From NCBI GenBank assembly GCA_025642075.2, contig JAODUO010000112.1:200001-264000 (forward strand): a stretch of DNA of 64,000 bases, read 5' to 3'. Source of the DNA: Ridgeia piscesae (Eukaryota > Annelida > Polychaeta > Sabellida > Siboglinidae). The position numbers and the translations under genes are program-made. Shown here piece after piece: positions 38,124 to 64,000 of the stretch (position 1 is its first letter; each line of letters starts with the position of its first letter). The notes under the pieces are model-generated. The model did no database searches. It had not been told where the DNA came from and worked only from the letters and a program-made list of their open reading frames with translations.

Positions 38124-40106
38124 GTTGAGTGCAGCAGACGATGCACGTTTGACGCTCAATGTAGTGAGACAGTTGGTCTCAGCTAAGCTGCACACAAGGT
38201 GCAGTTTAAGATGTCAGCAGACACTAGGATATCAACAGATGCCGAAACACAACGAGGACGGGCACATATTACACGATGCAGTTACGCGAAGGTATGAAAG
38301 TTTGTAGTGGTATTTAAAAAGACAACTAATGGTCGTACCTTCCATTATTGTAATATTATCATATTCGTGATTCAATGCATGTTTCTATTGTAATTCCCTT
38401 TATCATAATATTACCTTTAACAGCATCACACAATTACAATGTGTTCAGAATTGCTTAGCAAGGATTGTGACCACGTTTTATTCATTCTATGCGGCTTCTA
38501 AAGTCCTTGCATTGTCTTCCTGTCCGAAATCGTATTATCTTGCTCCGATGAGAAAGGTTGCCTAGCTTCGAAAATGTCTTTATGATCTAGTTTTTGTTCC
38601 TGAAGTCAATACCATTGTTGGAACAAGTGCTTTTGCCTGTTTAAGCCAACACGCATGTGGAAAACAAAATTATGATCACTATGCTAATTGGTGTCGATAA
38701 TATGTTAAATAAAATAACTAAATTGGTCTTAGTCTACATATGTTATGTTTATTATTTTATGTTATGTATTCTTGTTTACCAATTTGAGTTATATGGAATT
38801 ATGCGAATTATGTATTAACATTTGAAAGTAATTCCTTGTTACATTTTATAAAGGACAAAATGGCTACGATGTGGTGGCCATCTTGGTTTCACGTCGCCTG
38901 TTGTAAAACATACCTATCCATAAATCTGCATGGATGAATAATTATAGTTTCGCATGTTAACATGTTTATTGTATCATGTGATATAATATAACATATGAGC
39001 ACATGTTTTAACGCCATTCTACGATACAAATAACTTCGCTGGAAATATATATAGCCAGTCAAACACTATATGGTATATAAAGGAAGGAAATTGCTATTAT
39101 AATTGTAACTGATGTGTATTCGATGCCTCGTGGCAAAGGGTGTGTCACGTGATGCTCGCAATATGGAGGGTCACATCCGACAAAGGAAAGCCGGGCTTAG
39201 GGGCAGATACTCCTTCCCTTTCTCGTAGCACAGTTGTCAGTTGTGAGGGTTGAAGGTCGTGACGTTTCTCGCCAGGGGAACGTTATAAGGAGCAACCAAA
39301 GCGGAGTGCCGAGCCCAATTAGTCCATTAGATTGTTATATAGGCAGAATGTCCCCAGTGTCTCCCACTTCCGGATTCCCTCTTTTTTCTTTTCATTATTT
39401 CGAACAAAATTAATAGACATATATTATAAATTACATAATCTCGTGTATTTTACCTATAAAATTGTCTGTTTAATCTCAGTTTCACAATTAATTCGTTTTG
39501 TTTGTGGAAATTATATTACTGGAAAAAAAAATGCTTGAACCGATAATAAATACGTTGCCTTGTAGTTACTGCTTAACAATATTTTGGAGGACATTCATGT
39601 AGTCTTTAAAATAATCTATTGTGTAATATGTTTTAATGGATTTTAATTATTATCTTTTGTTCATTATATTATAATAAATAAATAAGAATTGTTACATATG
39701 TGACTGGTCAGTCTCTTGACTGAGTGCCACCAACAGTGTCACTCTTTACAAAGACACTAATTGGAACAATTCTATTATAAATATACATTGTATTAGTCAA
39801 TAAAGCAATGTCATAAATAGTTTACACACACACACCTCACATTAAACCTAATGTGTATTAAATGATACATACCATATTCATACAGAGAATAATCAACTAG
39901 ATAAAATGCTGGATATTGTTAGGCAATGCAACATGTTCTGTTGTAATAACCACCATTAAGAACTCATGCTTGTACTGGTTCTGTCATTTGTCACTTTTTC
40001 AGGTAGAAACAATCATTCAAATAGGGTGTTTGACAGTCGTGGTGACGGAGAAAGTGTTTCCACAAAAGAAGAGTTCAAAACAAAGTTAGCAGTGTTATCC
40101 AGAAAA
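38124..40106 (+). CDS. possible two-exon 5' part of an unknown gene
   Basis: The second exon, 40003-40106, has a good acceptor (CACTTTTTCAG), a GTGAGT donor and an open 34-codon frame (contains V-F-D-S-R-G-D-G-E-S and K-E-E-F-K-T-K-L). A preceding exon ending AAG|GTATGA at 38291, with an ATG at 38276, joins it in phase and would start M-Q-L-R-E-G. Earlier sequence in that exon is closed in this frame, as a leader would be. No downstream exon is visible before 42 kb and I do not recognise the product, so this is tentative. Confidence 0.25.
38430..38595 (+). pseudogene. degenerate LINE RT C-terminal fragment
   Basis: With frame breaks, translation gives Q-C-V-Q-N-C-L-A-R-I-V-T-T and R-L-L-K-S-L-H-C-L-P-V-R-N-R-I-I. 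This matches the V-Q-N-x-x-A-R-x-V ... L-H-W-L-P-V-R-x-R-I region of CR1/L2-type LINEs. It is heavily decayed and is a different copy from the one at 32023. Confidence 0.75.
38596..40002. other. intergenic or intronic sequence, nothing firm
   Basis: AT-rich with a GC-richer island at 39130-39320 that shows no recognisable gene. Confidence 0.4.
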
Positions 40107-40734
40107 GTGAGTTTGTGTATACTTTGTTTAGATTTTTAATAATTATGTATTCTTATCAGATGATATAAATTAAAATGTTCTAATAATATAAAATACAGTT
40201 GTGACTGATTGCATTTAGAATATTGTATTGTAATGCAAAAGCATTGTCAGTTGTTTGTCTTAACCATTTTGTTCACTTGGACAGTTTAGGGCAATATCGA
40301 TTCAGTGTTTCGTGTGGCAGGTTCACACCCTGCTGGTGTTCCTTGTGCAAACATTACATGTTGTATGCACACGCATTGTTTCTATATATATTAACACAAA
40401 GTTCGTTAATACAATATTAACACAAATGAGCGCTGCGATTGCAGTTTCATATAATTTCGTACAGTTCCCTATACCACCTTGTTTGCGGGGAAATATCGCC
40501 GCCAGGGCGAAATTAATATTGTGTATGACGGTCTGGAATGTATATCCGGTACATGATGTCATTCCACGTATCCGCATGCGTGCGCGACTGGCGTGACCTC
40601 AGGTGGCCGTCCCAGCGACCTACGTTGCAGACTACAGTTTACGTCGGTGCACGTATTCACGCCAATAGACGTTACATACACCCCAAACTGACCAAGTATG
40701 TCATGAAAAAGCGGAGACTTATTTAACGCTGTAA

Positions 40735-40930
40735 TTTTGATGGGATTGCATTAAAAGTGACCTAGAAAGAGTTAGGAAGAAGAATAAAAAGAGCAACATA
40801 TAGAAAGTATTGGAGACTGTTGAAAGTGAACTTAGTGAGAGAAGAGGAAGAAAAAACACAATGGAAACGGAAATCATTGTCAACTAGATCACCCCTGACG
40901 ACAGTGATACCAAGACAATTACAACAAAAT
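40735..40930 (+). pseudogene. non-LTR retrotransposon relic, copy 2
   Basis: Closely parallels 27952-28130: GGATTGCATTAAAAGTGACC, AAAGAGCAACATATAGAAAG, TTGGAGACTGTTGA and CACCCCTGACGACAGTGAT occur in the same order. It is a 5'-truncated, inactive tail of the same LINE family. Confidence 0.85.
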
Positions 40931-41300
40931 GCAATCTGACCTCAGTCTATCTTGAGCAGCTCAGATCGACAAGCAAAACACATTGACAAAACTGAATTTT
41001 TGACAGTTTCTTTACAAATCTTAAACGTTACATTACAACCTGAGAGGATGTCGATCAACTGTAAATCCAACACACAGCATTTCATGTAAGCATTCTACGG
41101 CGGTTCTAAGTACTGTAATTATAAAATATATATACAAATACATCTCAATTCAATTCGCTAGCTGCGGAATGTTCACCTGCTGATGTAGACTTAGTTCGCA
41201 GAAAGAATAAACATTTTACAGAACATTATGACAACCTGACTGCATTCTCGTAAATAAGCTAATGGCTGATAGCATTACGGGTGTCCTTTTATTACAATAT

Positions 41301-41311
41301 ACTATATATAT

Positions 41312-41374
<63 letters not shown>

Positions 41375-41387
41375 TATATATATATGT
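41301..41387. repeat. (TA)n microsatellite
   Basis: TA repeat with short AATA interruptions. Confidence 0.95.
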
Positions 41388-41945
41388 TTGATGTCTTTGT
41401 GGAATAAGAGCATCATGGCTTAATGCTTCTTCAAAAGTCAACATACCAGGGAGTAAACCATAAGGCAACCCTCAACACTTGACTACAAAAAAATTGCTAA
41501 CTATAAACGTTGTGGTTGAAGAGTCTGCACATAACTCTCTCCAGCAGTGGTCCATACAGACAGGACCATCAGGTTATGATAGTCATGCAGAGGGCTGCGC
41601 TATATTTATAGTCATATCCACCAAGCCAAAAAAAGATTAGAAAATCCATACAAAACAACACATTTCGGTATTGCGGGTAGGTTTCTTAACTGATCGAAAC
41701 TTTGTTTCATGCCAAAGTGTCCCCACATATCTCTCGCAGATAATTGGTGCATAACTAAACGTCTGGCTTATCATGTATTTGTGGTATAATGAGTTATATG
41801 AGGTGTCCTTATGTGTTACAATTTGTCCCGATACGAGGCCAGTTGGACCAGTCTTCGGGGTAAATTGTAACATATATGTTTTAGCACTGAGGACATTTGT
41901 AACAATCTAGAAAACCACACAAGTTGTGCAATTGGTCTCTCTCCT

Positions 41946-42063
41946 CACTCACTCACTCACTCTGTCGCTCTATCGCTCTATCGCTCTATCGCTCTATCGC
42001 TCTATCGCTCTATCGCTCTCTCGCTCTATCGCTCTCGCGCTCTCGCGCTCTCGCGCTCTCGCG

Positions 42064-42102
<39 letters not shown>
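41946..42102 (+). repeat. (CTCTATCG)n/(CT)n microsatellite
   Basis: CACT repeats, then octamers CTCTATCG changing to CTCTCGCG, then pure CT. Confidence 0.95.
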
Positions 42103-42105
<3 letters not shown>

Positions 42106-42724
42106 GTATAATGCAGACTATATGAGTAGCTTGATATTTAACAATAACGATATACCGAAGCACACGAACATATAATCGAGTAGATTTCGTGTTGATCGAA
42201 ATTCACATTATATATTAAAATCATTTCAGTTACAATAACATGCAGAGTATAATACAATGCAATAACTTGTTACTGTGCAAGAAAACAGTCGCATGTGTAA
42301 AAATGCATTTCTTATGAGGTTTAATGCCATCTACCCACATCGTAATTTTTAACCATTTAAAAGCCCACATCTCCCTACCCTATCCCAACGTGTCCTCCCG
42401 TAGAATTACCAAGAGTGAATCAAATGTCAATTAAGTGTAGTCACAATGTGCGTGGTTTCGAAATGTTTTAATATAACTGTAAGGTAGTAATTTGGATGGC
42501 TATTATATACATAAGTATGTTATGATATAAGAAACAGTACATATTTTATTTACATTTTAATGTCGCTACCAGTCACAATATGGCAGCACCAGTGGTGATG
42601 GGTATTGTTATAGTCTTTATATATATATATATAACTTAGCTTTAGATCAGTTGAAACTACTATACAATGACACTGTAAGACGGGCATCACTTAGAAACAT
42701 ACCTTTTTCATACTTTATTCTCAC

Positions 42725-42788
42725 CGTAGCTCCATGGCGTATCCACCCAGCTGTTGACGTTGGCACGTCGTATACTGATACTGACCAT
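42725..42788 (-). CDS. candidate first coding exon (left arm, mirror copy)
   Basis: Mirror image of 44308-44371, with the same ATG and donor preserved. If the inverted repeat is real, transcription would run outwards in both directions. Confidence 0.3.
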
Positions 42789-43015
42789 GTTGTCTAGACG
42801 CTCATCTGAGTTTGTTTTCCAAGGATATAAGCGTAGTAGAAGAGGATTCAATGTAAATTCAAGTTAAATTACCATTATTATTAACACAGAGTGAACATAC
42901 GCGTCTTTCCTTTCCTCCGCAATGGCGTGAACAACGGCGACGCGCTATGACGTCAACAAACATCCGCGTAGTTTAAACTGTATTTCTGACTTCGTCGCAA
43001 GAAGATGGCGGCCCA

Positions 43016-43091
<76 letters not shown>

Positions 43092-43154
43092 TAAATATAG
43101 TATATATATAGTTTAAACTGTATTTTGACTTCGTCGCAAGAAGATGGCGGCCCA

Positions 43155-43210
<56 letters not shown>

Positions 43211-43269
43211 TAAATATAGTATATATATAGTTTAAACTGTATTTTGACTTCGTCGCAAAAATGGCGCCA

Positions 43270-43319
<50 letters not shown>

Positions 43320-43344
43320 ATACAGTTTAAACTACGCGGATGTT

Positions 43345-43429
<85 letters not shown>

Positions 43430-43494
43430 TGGGCCGCCATCTTCTTGCGACGAAGTCAGAAATACGTTAAAACTATATATATACTATATTTATA

Positions 43495-43571
<77 letters not shown>

Positions 43572-43836
43572 TGGGCCGCCATCTTCTTGCGACGAAGTCA
43601 GAAATACAGTTTAAACTACGCGGATGTTTGTTGACGTCATAGCGCGTCGCCGTTGTTCACGCCATTGCGGAGGAAAGGAAAGACGCGTATGTTCACTCTG
43701 TGTTAATAATAATGGTAATTTACCTTGAATTTACATTGAATCCTCTTCTACTACGCTTATACCTGACCGCTATGACGTCAACAAACATCCGCGTAGTTTA
43801 AACTGTATTTCTGACTTCGTCGCAAGAAGATGGCCA

Positions 43837-43968
<132 letters not shown>

Positions 43969-44026
43969 GGCCGCCACTTCTTGGACGAAGTCAGAAATCA
44001 GTTTAAACTATATATATATATATTTA

Positions 44027-44080
<54 letters not shown>

Positions 44081-44307
44081 TGGGCCGCCATCTTCTTGCG
44101 ACGAAGTCAGAAATACAGTTTAAACTACGCGGATGTTTGTTGACGTCATAGCGCGTCGCCGTTGTTCACGCCATTGCGGAGGAAAGGAAAGACGCGTATG
44201 TTCACTCTGTGTTAATAATAATGGTAATTTACCTTGAATTTACATTGAATCCTCTTCTACTACGCTTATATCCTTGGAAAACAAACTCAGATGAGCGTCT
44301 AGACAAC

Positions 44308-44371
44308 ATGGTCAGTATCAGTATACGACGTGCCAACGTCAACAGCTGGGTGGATACGCCATGGAGCTACG
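44308..44371 (+). CDS. candidate first coding exon (right arm)
   Basis: ATG at 44308 opens 21 codons plus one base (M-V-S-I-S-I-R-R-A-N-V-N-S-W) to a TACG|GTGAGA donor. Upstream are YY1-like AAGATGGCGGC (reverse strand) and a full CRE, TGACGTCA. The mirror copy on the minus strand is 42725-42788. I find no matching second exon, so the product is unknown. Confidence 0.35.
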
Positions 44372-44463
44372 GTGAGAATAAAGTATGAAAAAGGTATGTT
44401 TCTAAGTGATGCCCGTCTTACAGTGTGATTGTATAGTAGTTTCAACTGATCTAAAGCTAAGTT

Positions 44464-45018
44464 GGAGCGTGCTCGAGTCGTTTACAAATATAGGTCCTAT
44501 CCCAAATTTAACTCAACCTAACCGAGGAAAAATAAGCTTACCAGATGGTAAAGGACATCATTCCAAACATGGGAAGCTAGATTAACACATAAATTGATGG
44601 ATGGGAAGGAACATCCTTCCCATCCAGGCACCATGGAAACATTTTCAGTTTCAAACACCCGAAGACAGGGGCGCCCTTAGTACAAGGTTTCGTACCGGGT
44701 AGAATCAGAGGGAGAGGAGGATGGAGAAGATTCGCGTTTCCGGTCCAGCAGCTTTTGCCTGGTTTTATTCTGGGTTACATAATCTTTGTTTAGTGTGAGT
44801 AATCACTTTTTATGCACATATTTGCTATCCTGACAAAATTACCTACATTTTGATGTATTACATGACGTGGTTCTGTTTGGGTTTTCTTTGCGCTTCAGTT
44901 CTCCAATATGGCGGCTCAAATTCCGATATGGTCTCCAAATACAGTGATCAGAGCCGATATTCCGACTTATATTTGCCAAACTCACTGTTGTCATTTGAAA
45001 AAATGAGGGATTAACTTA
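44464..45018. other. sequence between inverted repeat and Merlin-like element
   Basis: No gene recognised. It contains a perfect hairpin, GGATGGGAAGGA and TCCTTCCCATCC with a 3-base loop, at about 44599-44625. Confidence 0.4.
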
Positions 45019-45026
45019 ATTATGAA

Positions 45027-46249
45027 GGGGCATACTAAAAGGCGGGCCATAATTGGCAGACCGCGCCGAAACGGCAGACCACATTCACAAAGACGCCACC
45101 GATCGGTAGCTCCATGTTTACGTGGGGGGCCCTTTACATGCGTTGTTCTAGTTGGCGCCTTATAGTTGTTGTCTTTACCGTGTTCTTGTGATGTTGAGAT
45201 GTCTTTCAATAATAACATACGTGTAATAAGCAAATTTAACTACAGCACTACAAGTTAGTATATACAATGTTTGAAAGGCGAAATAAAAATTCTTGGATTT
45301 GTTGTTTGTTCTTGTTTTTATTTTCACCAACACAGTAAGTATTCTTAGTATTACTATTTCACTTCAACAATGACATCTCATGTCATCTATATTTGTGTGT
45401 GTAATACAATGTATATACCATATTAAATTTAAAAGTTAAAAAATAACACAAATAGAAGCGACAATATCCATACTTTTACCTTACTAAAAAGGTTTTTACC
45501 TTAAAAAACATGCAAATAAAATATAATAACAGTATTGGTAAATTAAACTCATAAATTAGTCTTTTCATTGAAATATTGTAGCACCACACATGAGAAGTTG
45601 GTAAAATAACTAGTGATAATAACAGGGGTAATAACATTCATGATTTTTTATTGAAATTTTGCAGGCACTTTACTTGGTCTTTTGCATTGACAAGCACTGC
45701 AAAACCATGGAGTTTTTACGTTATATGGAAATTCACAACATCCGTTATGGTACCACTTGTGACATCTGTCACAAGCCATCAAAGAACAGAAAACACCAAA
45801 AGACGGCTGGAGCCTCAGAATTCCTCACCTGCCAGGTGACCGTTTCGGTATTCAATAACGGTAATTAGTGCCCTATGAACATATGTACCCTTAGGCGAGT
45901 CATTACATCAAACGTTTTAAATAAACCGATAGTATGCAGCTGCCGTCTATCATCTATGACTATGTGGGACTTCTGTTTTTGACTGAGCGAATACTCGTAG
46001 AGTTAATTAGTAAGGCCTAACATTTTAATTTATTTCTAGGATTTTTTTTAATACAAGTAATACCATTCGGTATTACATTTAGAATTGTTAGTACAACACA
46101 ATAATAAAAGTCTCCAATATTTACGATCGGACACGCAAACAATAACAAAGCTCGTAAACATGGAGCGTACCGATCGGTGGCATCTTTGTGAATGTGGTCT
46201 GCCGTTTCCGCGCGGTCTGCCAATTGTGGCCCGCCTTTTAGTATGCCCC
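45027..46249 (+). mobile_element. Merlin-like DNA transposon with TIRs of about 97 bp
   Basis: The left end, GGGGCATACTAAAAGGCGGG onward (45027-45122), matches the reverse complement of the right end (46153-46249) with about five differences in 97 bp. The flanks ATTATGAA (45019-45026) and ATTATGAG (46250-46257) look like an 8-bp target-site duplication with one mismatch. Inside is an exon-like frame with an IS1016/ISXO2-like N-terminal look. Known Merlin elements make 8-9-bp duplications. The family call is inference; the TIR structure is directly visible. Confidence 0.8.
45665..45835 (+). pseudogene. transposase N-terminal fragment in Merlin-like element
   Basis: Open frame of 57 codons between an acceptor (AAATTTTGCAG) and a donor (CAG|GTGACC). 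It includes an ATG in strong context at 45707, then M-E-F-L-R-Y-M-E-I-H-N-I-R and T-T-C-D-I-C-H-K, a C-x-x-C knuckle. The layout (F-L-x-x-x-x-x-I-x followed by C-x-x-C-x-x-x) resembles the N-terminus of ISXO2/Merlin transposases. The catalytic DDE part is absent, so the element is non-autonomous. Confidence 0.45.
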
Positions 46250-49226
46250 ATTATGAGTGCCTATATTGGTATTAGAAATATTCTTAATTATTATCGTTAA
46301 TTAACCTAGTTAAGTTTTGACCTTTTATGACCTTGACCCCATGCATCACCGCATAATATTTTACGGTAATATTAAATTTGCCCATACCCAGGAATGCACA
46401 CACCAAATTTCATTCAAGGATGTAGTAAGTAGTAATTAAGATATAAACCAACCTGGTCTCCCTTTCCAAGCCTTCTTTTCATCAGTTTTTCACCCATTTG
46501 TACTATCAATTACATTGAAACAAAAGCTCAGTCATTGACACCCTCAAAGTAAAATATGTCCGGTAATATTCATCCTATTATAACAAATTAGGTATCCTTT
46601 TTATGGTTTTTCAAGTTCTTTCTGAATGTCACAAAACAAATGCAATTTTATATATTTGAAAAAAATGTCCAAGTGCCTACCCAAAGAGTTGGCGCAGCTA
46701 CAGAAAATGGTCTATAATGCCAATGCTACTAGTTATAAGTAGTATTGAACACAAAAACACAGACCTACCATCTGTGCTTCAGATGTACACATGCTAAAGG
46801 ATGTCGGATAGTCAAACTGATTGCTCAGGTCTCTGTCACTTCTCTGGAACCACTACACAGCCTCTCTGTCTCTTTGTAGATGTGTGATGTCAAAATATAT
46901 TATTATTAATCTGATTTCATTGGTATACAGACACTTCACAGAGTCGTGTTCTGCCTCTGTGTGTTATTAACCACACCACACCACACCACACCACACACCA
47001 CACACCACACCACAATACACACAACTGTGTTAGTCGAAAGAATAACTGGACATCTATTACTAAACAATTATACATTTATTTCATATATCCAAGCATATCC
47101 TTTACATACAATTTGCTTCCGGAATAAAGTTAGCAAGTCGCAAACAAAGCCAAGTTGACGTTAACATTGTGAATCAGTGAAATGACAAAAAGCCACGTTA
47201 CATTAGCACTACACAGACATGAGTAATTACAGAACAACTTGACAAAATATGACTTGACAATGCTGCACATTTGTACTACAAAGCTCCCACTTTATACACA
47301 AGCGCGACACAAATGCATTCAATGACGTGTCCGTGTGCGTATCAAAACGGTGACAACGACACATAAAGTTCTTGCCAAATACTGGCATGTCTCTGGTAAT
47401 GGCGCCAGTGCAAACTGTCCACTACTACAAACTTATGAATGTGAGTTAATAAATATACAATGTTGTTCTCGATATATCTGCAACAACGTGCATTCCTAAC
47501 TACAATCTAGATAACCAGTACTCTCACATCTTTGTGTTTTAAACTTCATTATCTTCATCACAGTAATATGACAGGGTTTCTGTTTCTTCAAAGTACCGGT
47601 AGTATAAATAGTATTTGGTTATTTAATGTGTTGCCAAACAATGCAGTTTCTGTTTTAAGCATCAAGAATGAACAACATTAATCTGTCCATTGTCAAGCCA
47701 AGACTGATTTTGCAAACAACACATCAATTTTGGTACATTTGCTGACTGAGTCACACTACTTCTATAAATCCATGGCAGACATTCACTAGCAAGACTACAA
47801 CATTTTCTATGGCATGCTGTATCTGAAAATGACATGCATATATTACATTGAAATGGGCTTAGCTAGTTAACAATATTTACCAACACAACAATGCCGTGAA
47901 TGCAGCTTAATTATGTATGCTAGATACAAACATGTTTTATTTCTAAAATAAACTGTAAATTTGGACATACAGAATATGACAAGCAAACTGTACTGAAATG
48001 TATAAAATAACAATGTAAGCATGGGTCGCCATATATGGACATAAACTCATAAAAGTAAAATAAATAACAAAAGCAATAGCTTCAATCACACGCAATCCTG
48101 ATTATTTGCACTTGAAACAAAGTAATTCAATACAATATATATATATACACAAACAGGTTGCGATTAAACAGGATAAAAAGAGACACATTTCATAAGTTCA
48201 ATCAACAATTGTATGTATAACTATTATTCATTAGTAATAAACTCCACTGATGAAATAAACTGTCGATGACAGGAACTAAGATTCTACAAAATTGGATATG
48301 GCGTGAGTTAGTCTACACATCACCTTATCAAGATCTGATGATGTAGTTCATTCTACAGATAAAGTTCATTGTAAACATTAATGTCTGCAAATCATCAATT
48401 TGTATTTAAATAAAACAGGTAGGTGGAATTCGTCCTACTTGAAAATTTCATACATCAACTATTAACACACACATACATTGCACATGACCAATATCAGCAC
48501 AGACGCTGCTAAACACTATTTGGACTCAACATTCAAGCGCAAGGCATCGAGTACATTTCTGGATTCTAACAGCAATCGTTGAGTCCAGGGGAAGTTTATC
48601 TGTCGGGAACAGTGTTTTTTACGTCACCAACATTGACGGGTGTTTTTGCGTATAACCATCTCTAACACTGTCATCTTCATGCGTTAAATACTTCTTCTTT
48701 CAGATACAAAGTCTGTTATCGAAAACCGAATGAAAGAGAACGAGCTATAATGTGCAGCAGACATTACAATAATACAGTAGCTGCAAGACACTTCCCGCGC
48801 CATCAAGCAGTTAGTCAGGGTTTCTTTCTGCTAAACAGCATCATTTATATTGAAATAGGTGTAAACAGTCACAGAGTTAACCATCGTTAACTGCAAGTAA
48901 TGTTTATTATTTTTCTCCTTGCACATTGCAGTAGGCTGCATGCGAAGCAACAAAGTAATTTTACTACAGTGTTAATTATTCTGGTACAAACATCAAGTAT
49001 ACCCTTTGATATTCTGAGATTATGCTCGATTCTAATTGGTCTCATAAAACAAGTGCAGGGCTCATTTTTTGCTATCACTAATACTTACTTTATTATCATC
49101 TCCCCCCAATTTAAATCACATGCACCAGCTCATTATTAACGAACATAAAACAGCAGGTGCGATATCCCACCGAATTGATGCACACATTGTACACATGGCA
49201 GCACGGTTGCCTCTCCAGCGAAGTAG
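46250..49226. other. intergenic sequence and 3' UTR of FSTL5
   Basis: AT-rich with a small CACAC/CACC tract at 46971-47014. Just left of the FSTL5 stop, a reverse poly(A) signal (TTTATT at 49089-49094) would give a 3' UTR of about 140 bases. Others occur further left (48902, 47074), so the transcript end is uncertain. Confidence 0.5.
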
Positions 49227-63579
<14,353 letters not shown>

Positions 63580-64000
63580 CTGTAACGTACAACGCACTCA
63601 CATCAAAAACCACCACTAACCACCCACACTGACAGGTCAATTTCTCAAGACACTGTTTGTTAACTCTGTAAATTCAGTGTGCAGAAGAAGGCCACGAGAT
63701 ATGGCCGGAATTATACAGAGAATAAATAAACAGCTTCCTGATAAGTAAACGTACTTAATATGTTTAACGAAGAAACTGACATATCTCTATATGGAGGGAT
63801 AGTTGTAACGAGCCACAGCAAAATTGTGAAATGGAATCACAGTTCATAATCTGTAAATTGATGTCTCATTCGACAAAATATTTTCAGAAATGAGTCAAAC
63901 AAATATAGACATCTTGTGCATAGTGGCAGTGCCCTATGATATCCATGCAAACATTTTTTAATCGATCCTGAACGTTTTTTGACATGGCAGTTAACGGCGG

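Overview
The window is nuclear DNA of an invertebrate animal. Genes are split by GT-AG introns, the last gene is an animal-specific secreted protein (follistatin-like 5 / Mahya), and the intergenic and intronic DNA is full of long microsatellites, LINE relics, hAT- and Merlin-like DNA transposons, a tRNA-derived SINE and elements with internal tandem repeats. This mix fits a lophotrochozoan, most likely a mollusc; that is inference from repeat types, not a proven identification.

Layout. (1) 525-21001, plus strand: the 3' part of a large coiled-coil gene of unknown identity. It has three visible exons (525-3128, 14405 or 14466 to 18160, 20680-21001) encoding about 2,200 residues. Its first visible intron is 11 kb and holds a 2.3-kb minisatellite of 31-bp units, a complete 1,042-bp hAT-type element, a three-unit tandem-repeat element and a 214-bp foldback. 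(2) 25856-30820, plus strand: a complete three-exon gene for a CDC123/D123-family ATP-grasp protein (361 aa), with TATA box, upstream ORF and poly(A) signal. (3) 30.8-49.2 kb: gene-poor, repeat-rich DNA with LINE 3' relics, a SINE, a tandem duplication, a large inverted repeat of a promoter/first-exon-like sequence (42633-44463) and a Merlin-like transposon with TIRs of about 97 bp (45027-46249). (4) 49227-63579, minus strand: eleven exons of FSTL5/Mahya, from the EF-hand pair through two Ig domains and the whole C-terminal propeller-like region. The signal peptide and Kazal exons lie beyond the right edge.

Two exons of otherwise intact genes (14.4 kb and 56.8 kb) each need one base skipped to keep frame, which points to residual assembly indels or, for the first, an alternative acceptor. 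A CTCF-core-like motif (AGRKGGCAGCACT type) recurs at about fifteen places, some inside dispersed repeats. The three genes show no sign of acting in one pathway: one is probably a scaffold, one is linked by family to eIF2 assembly, and one is an extracellular calcium-binding glycoprotein.
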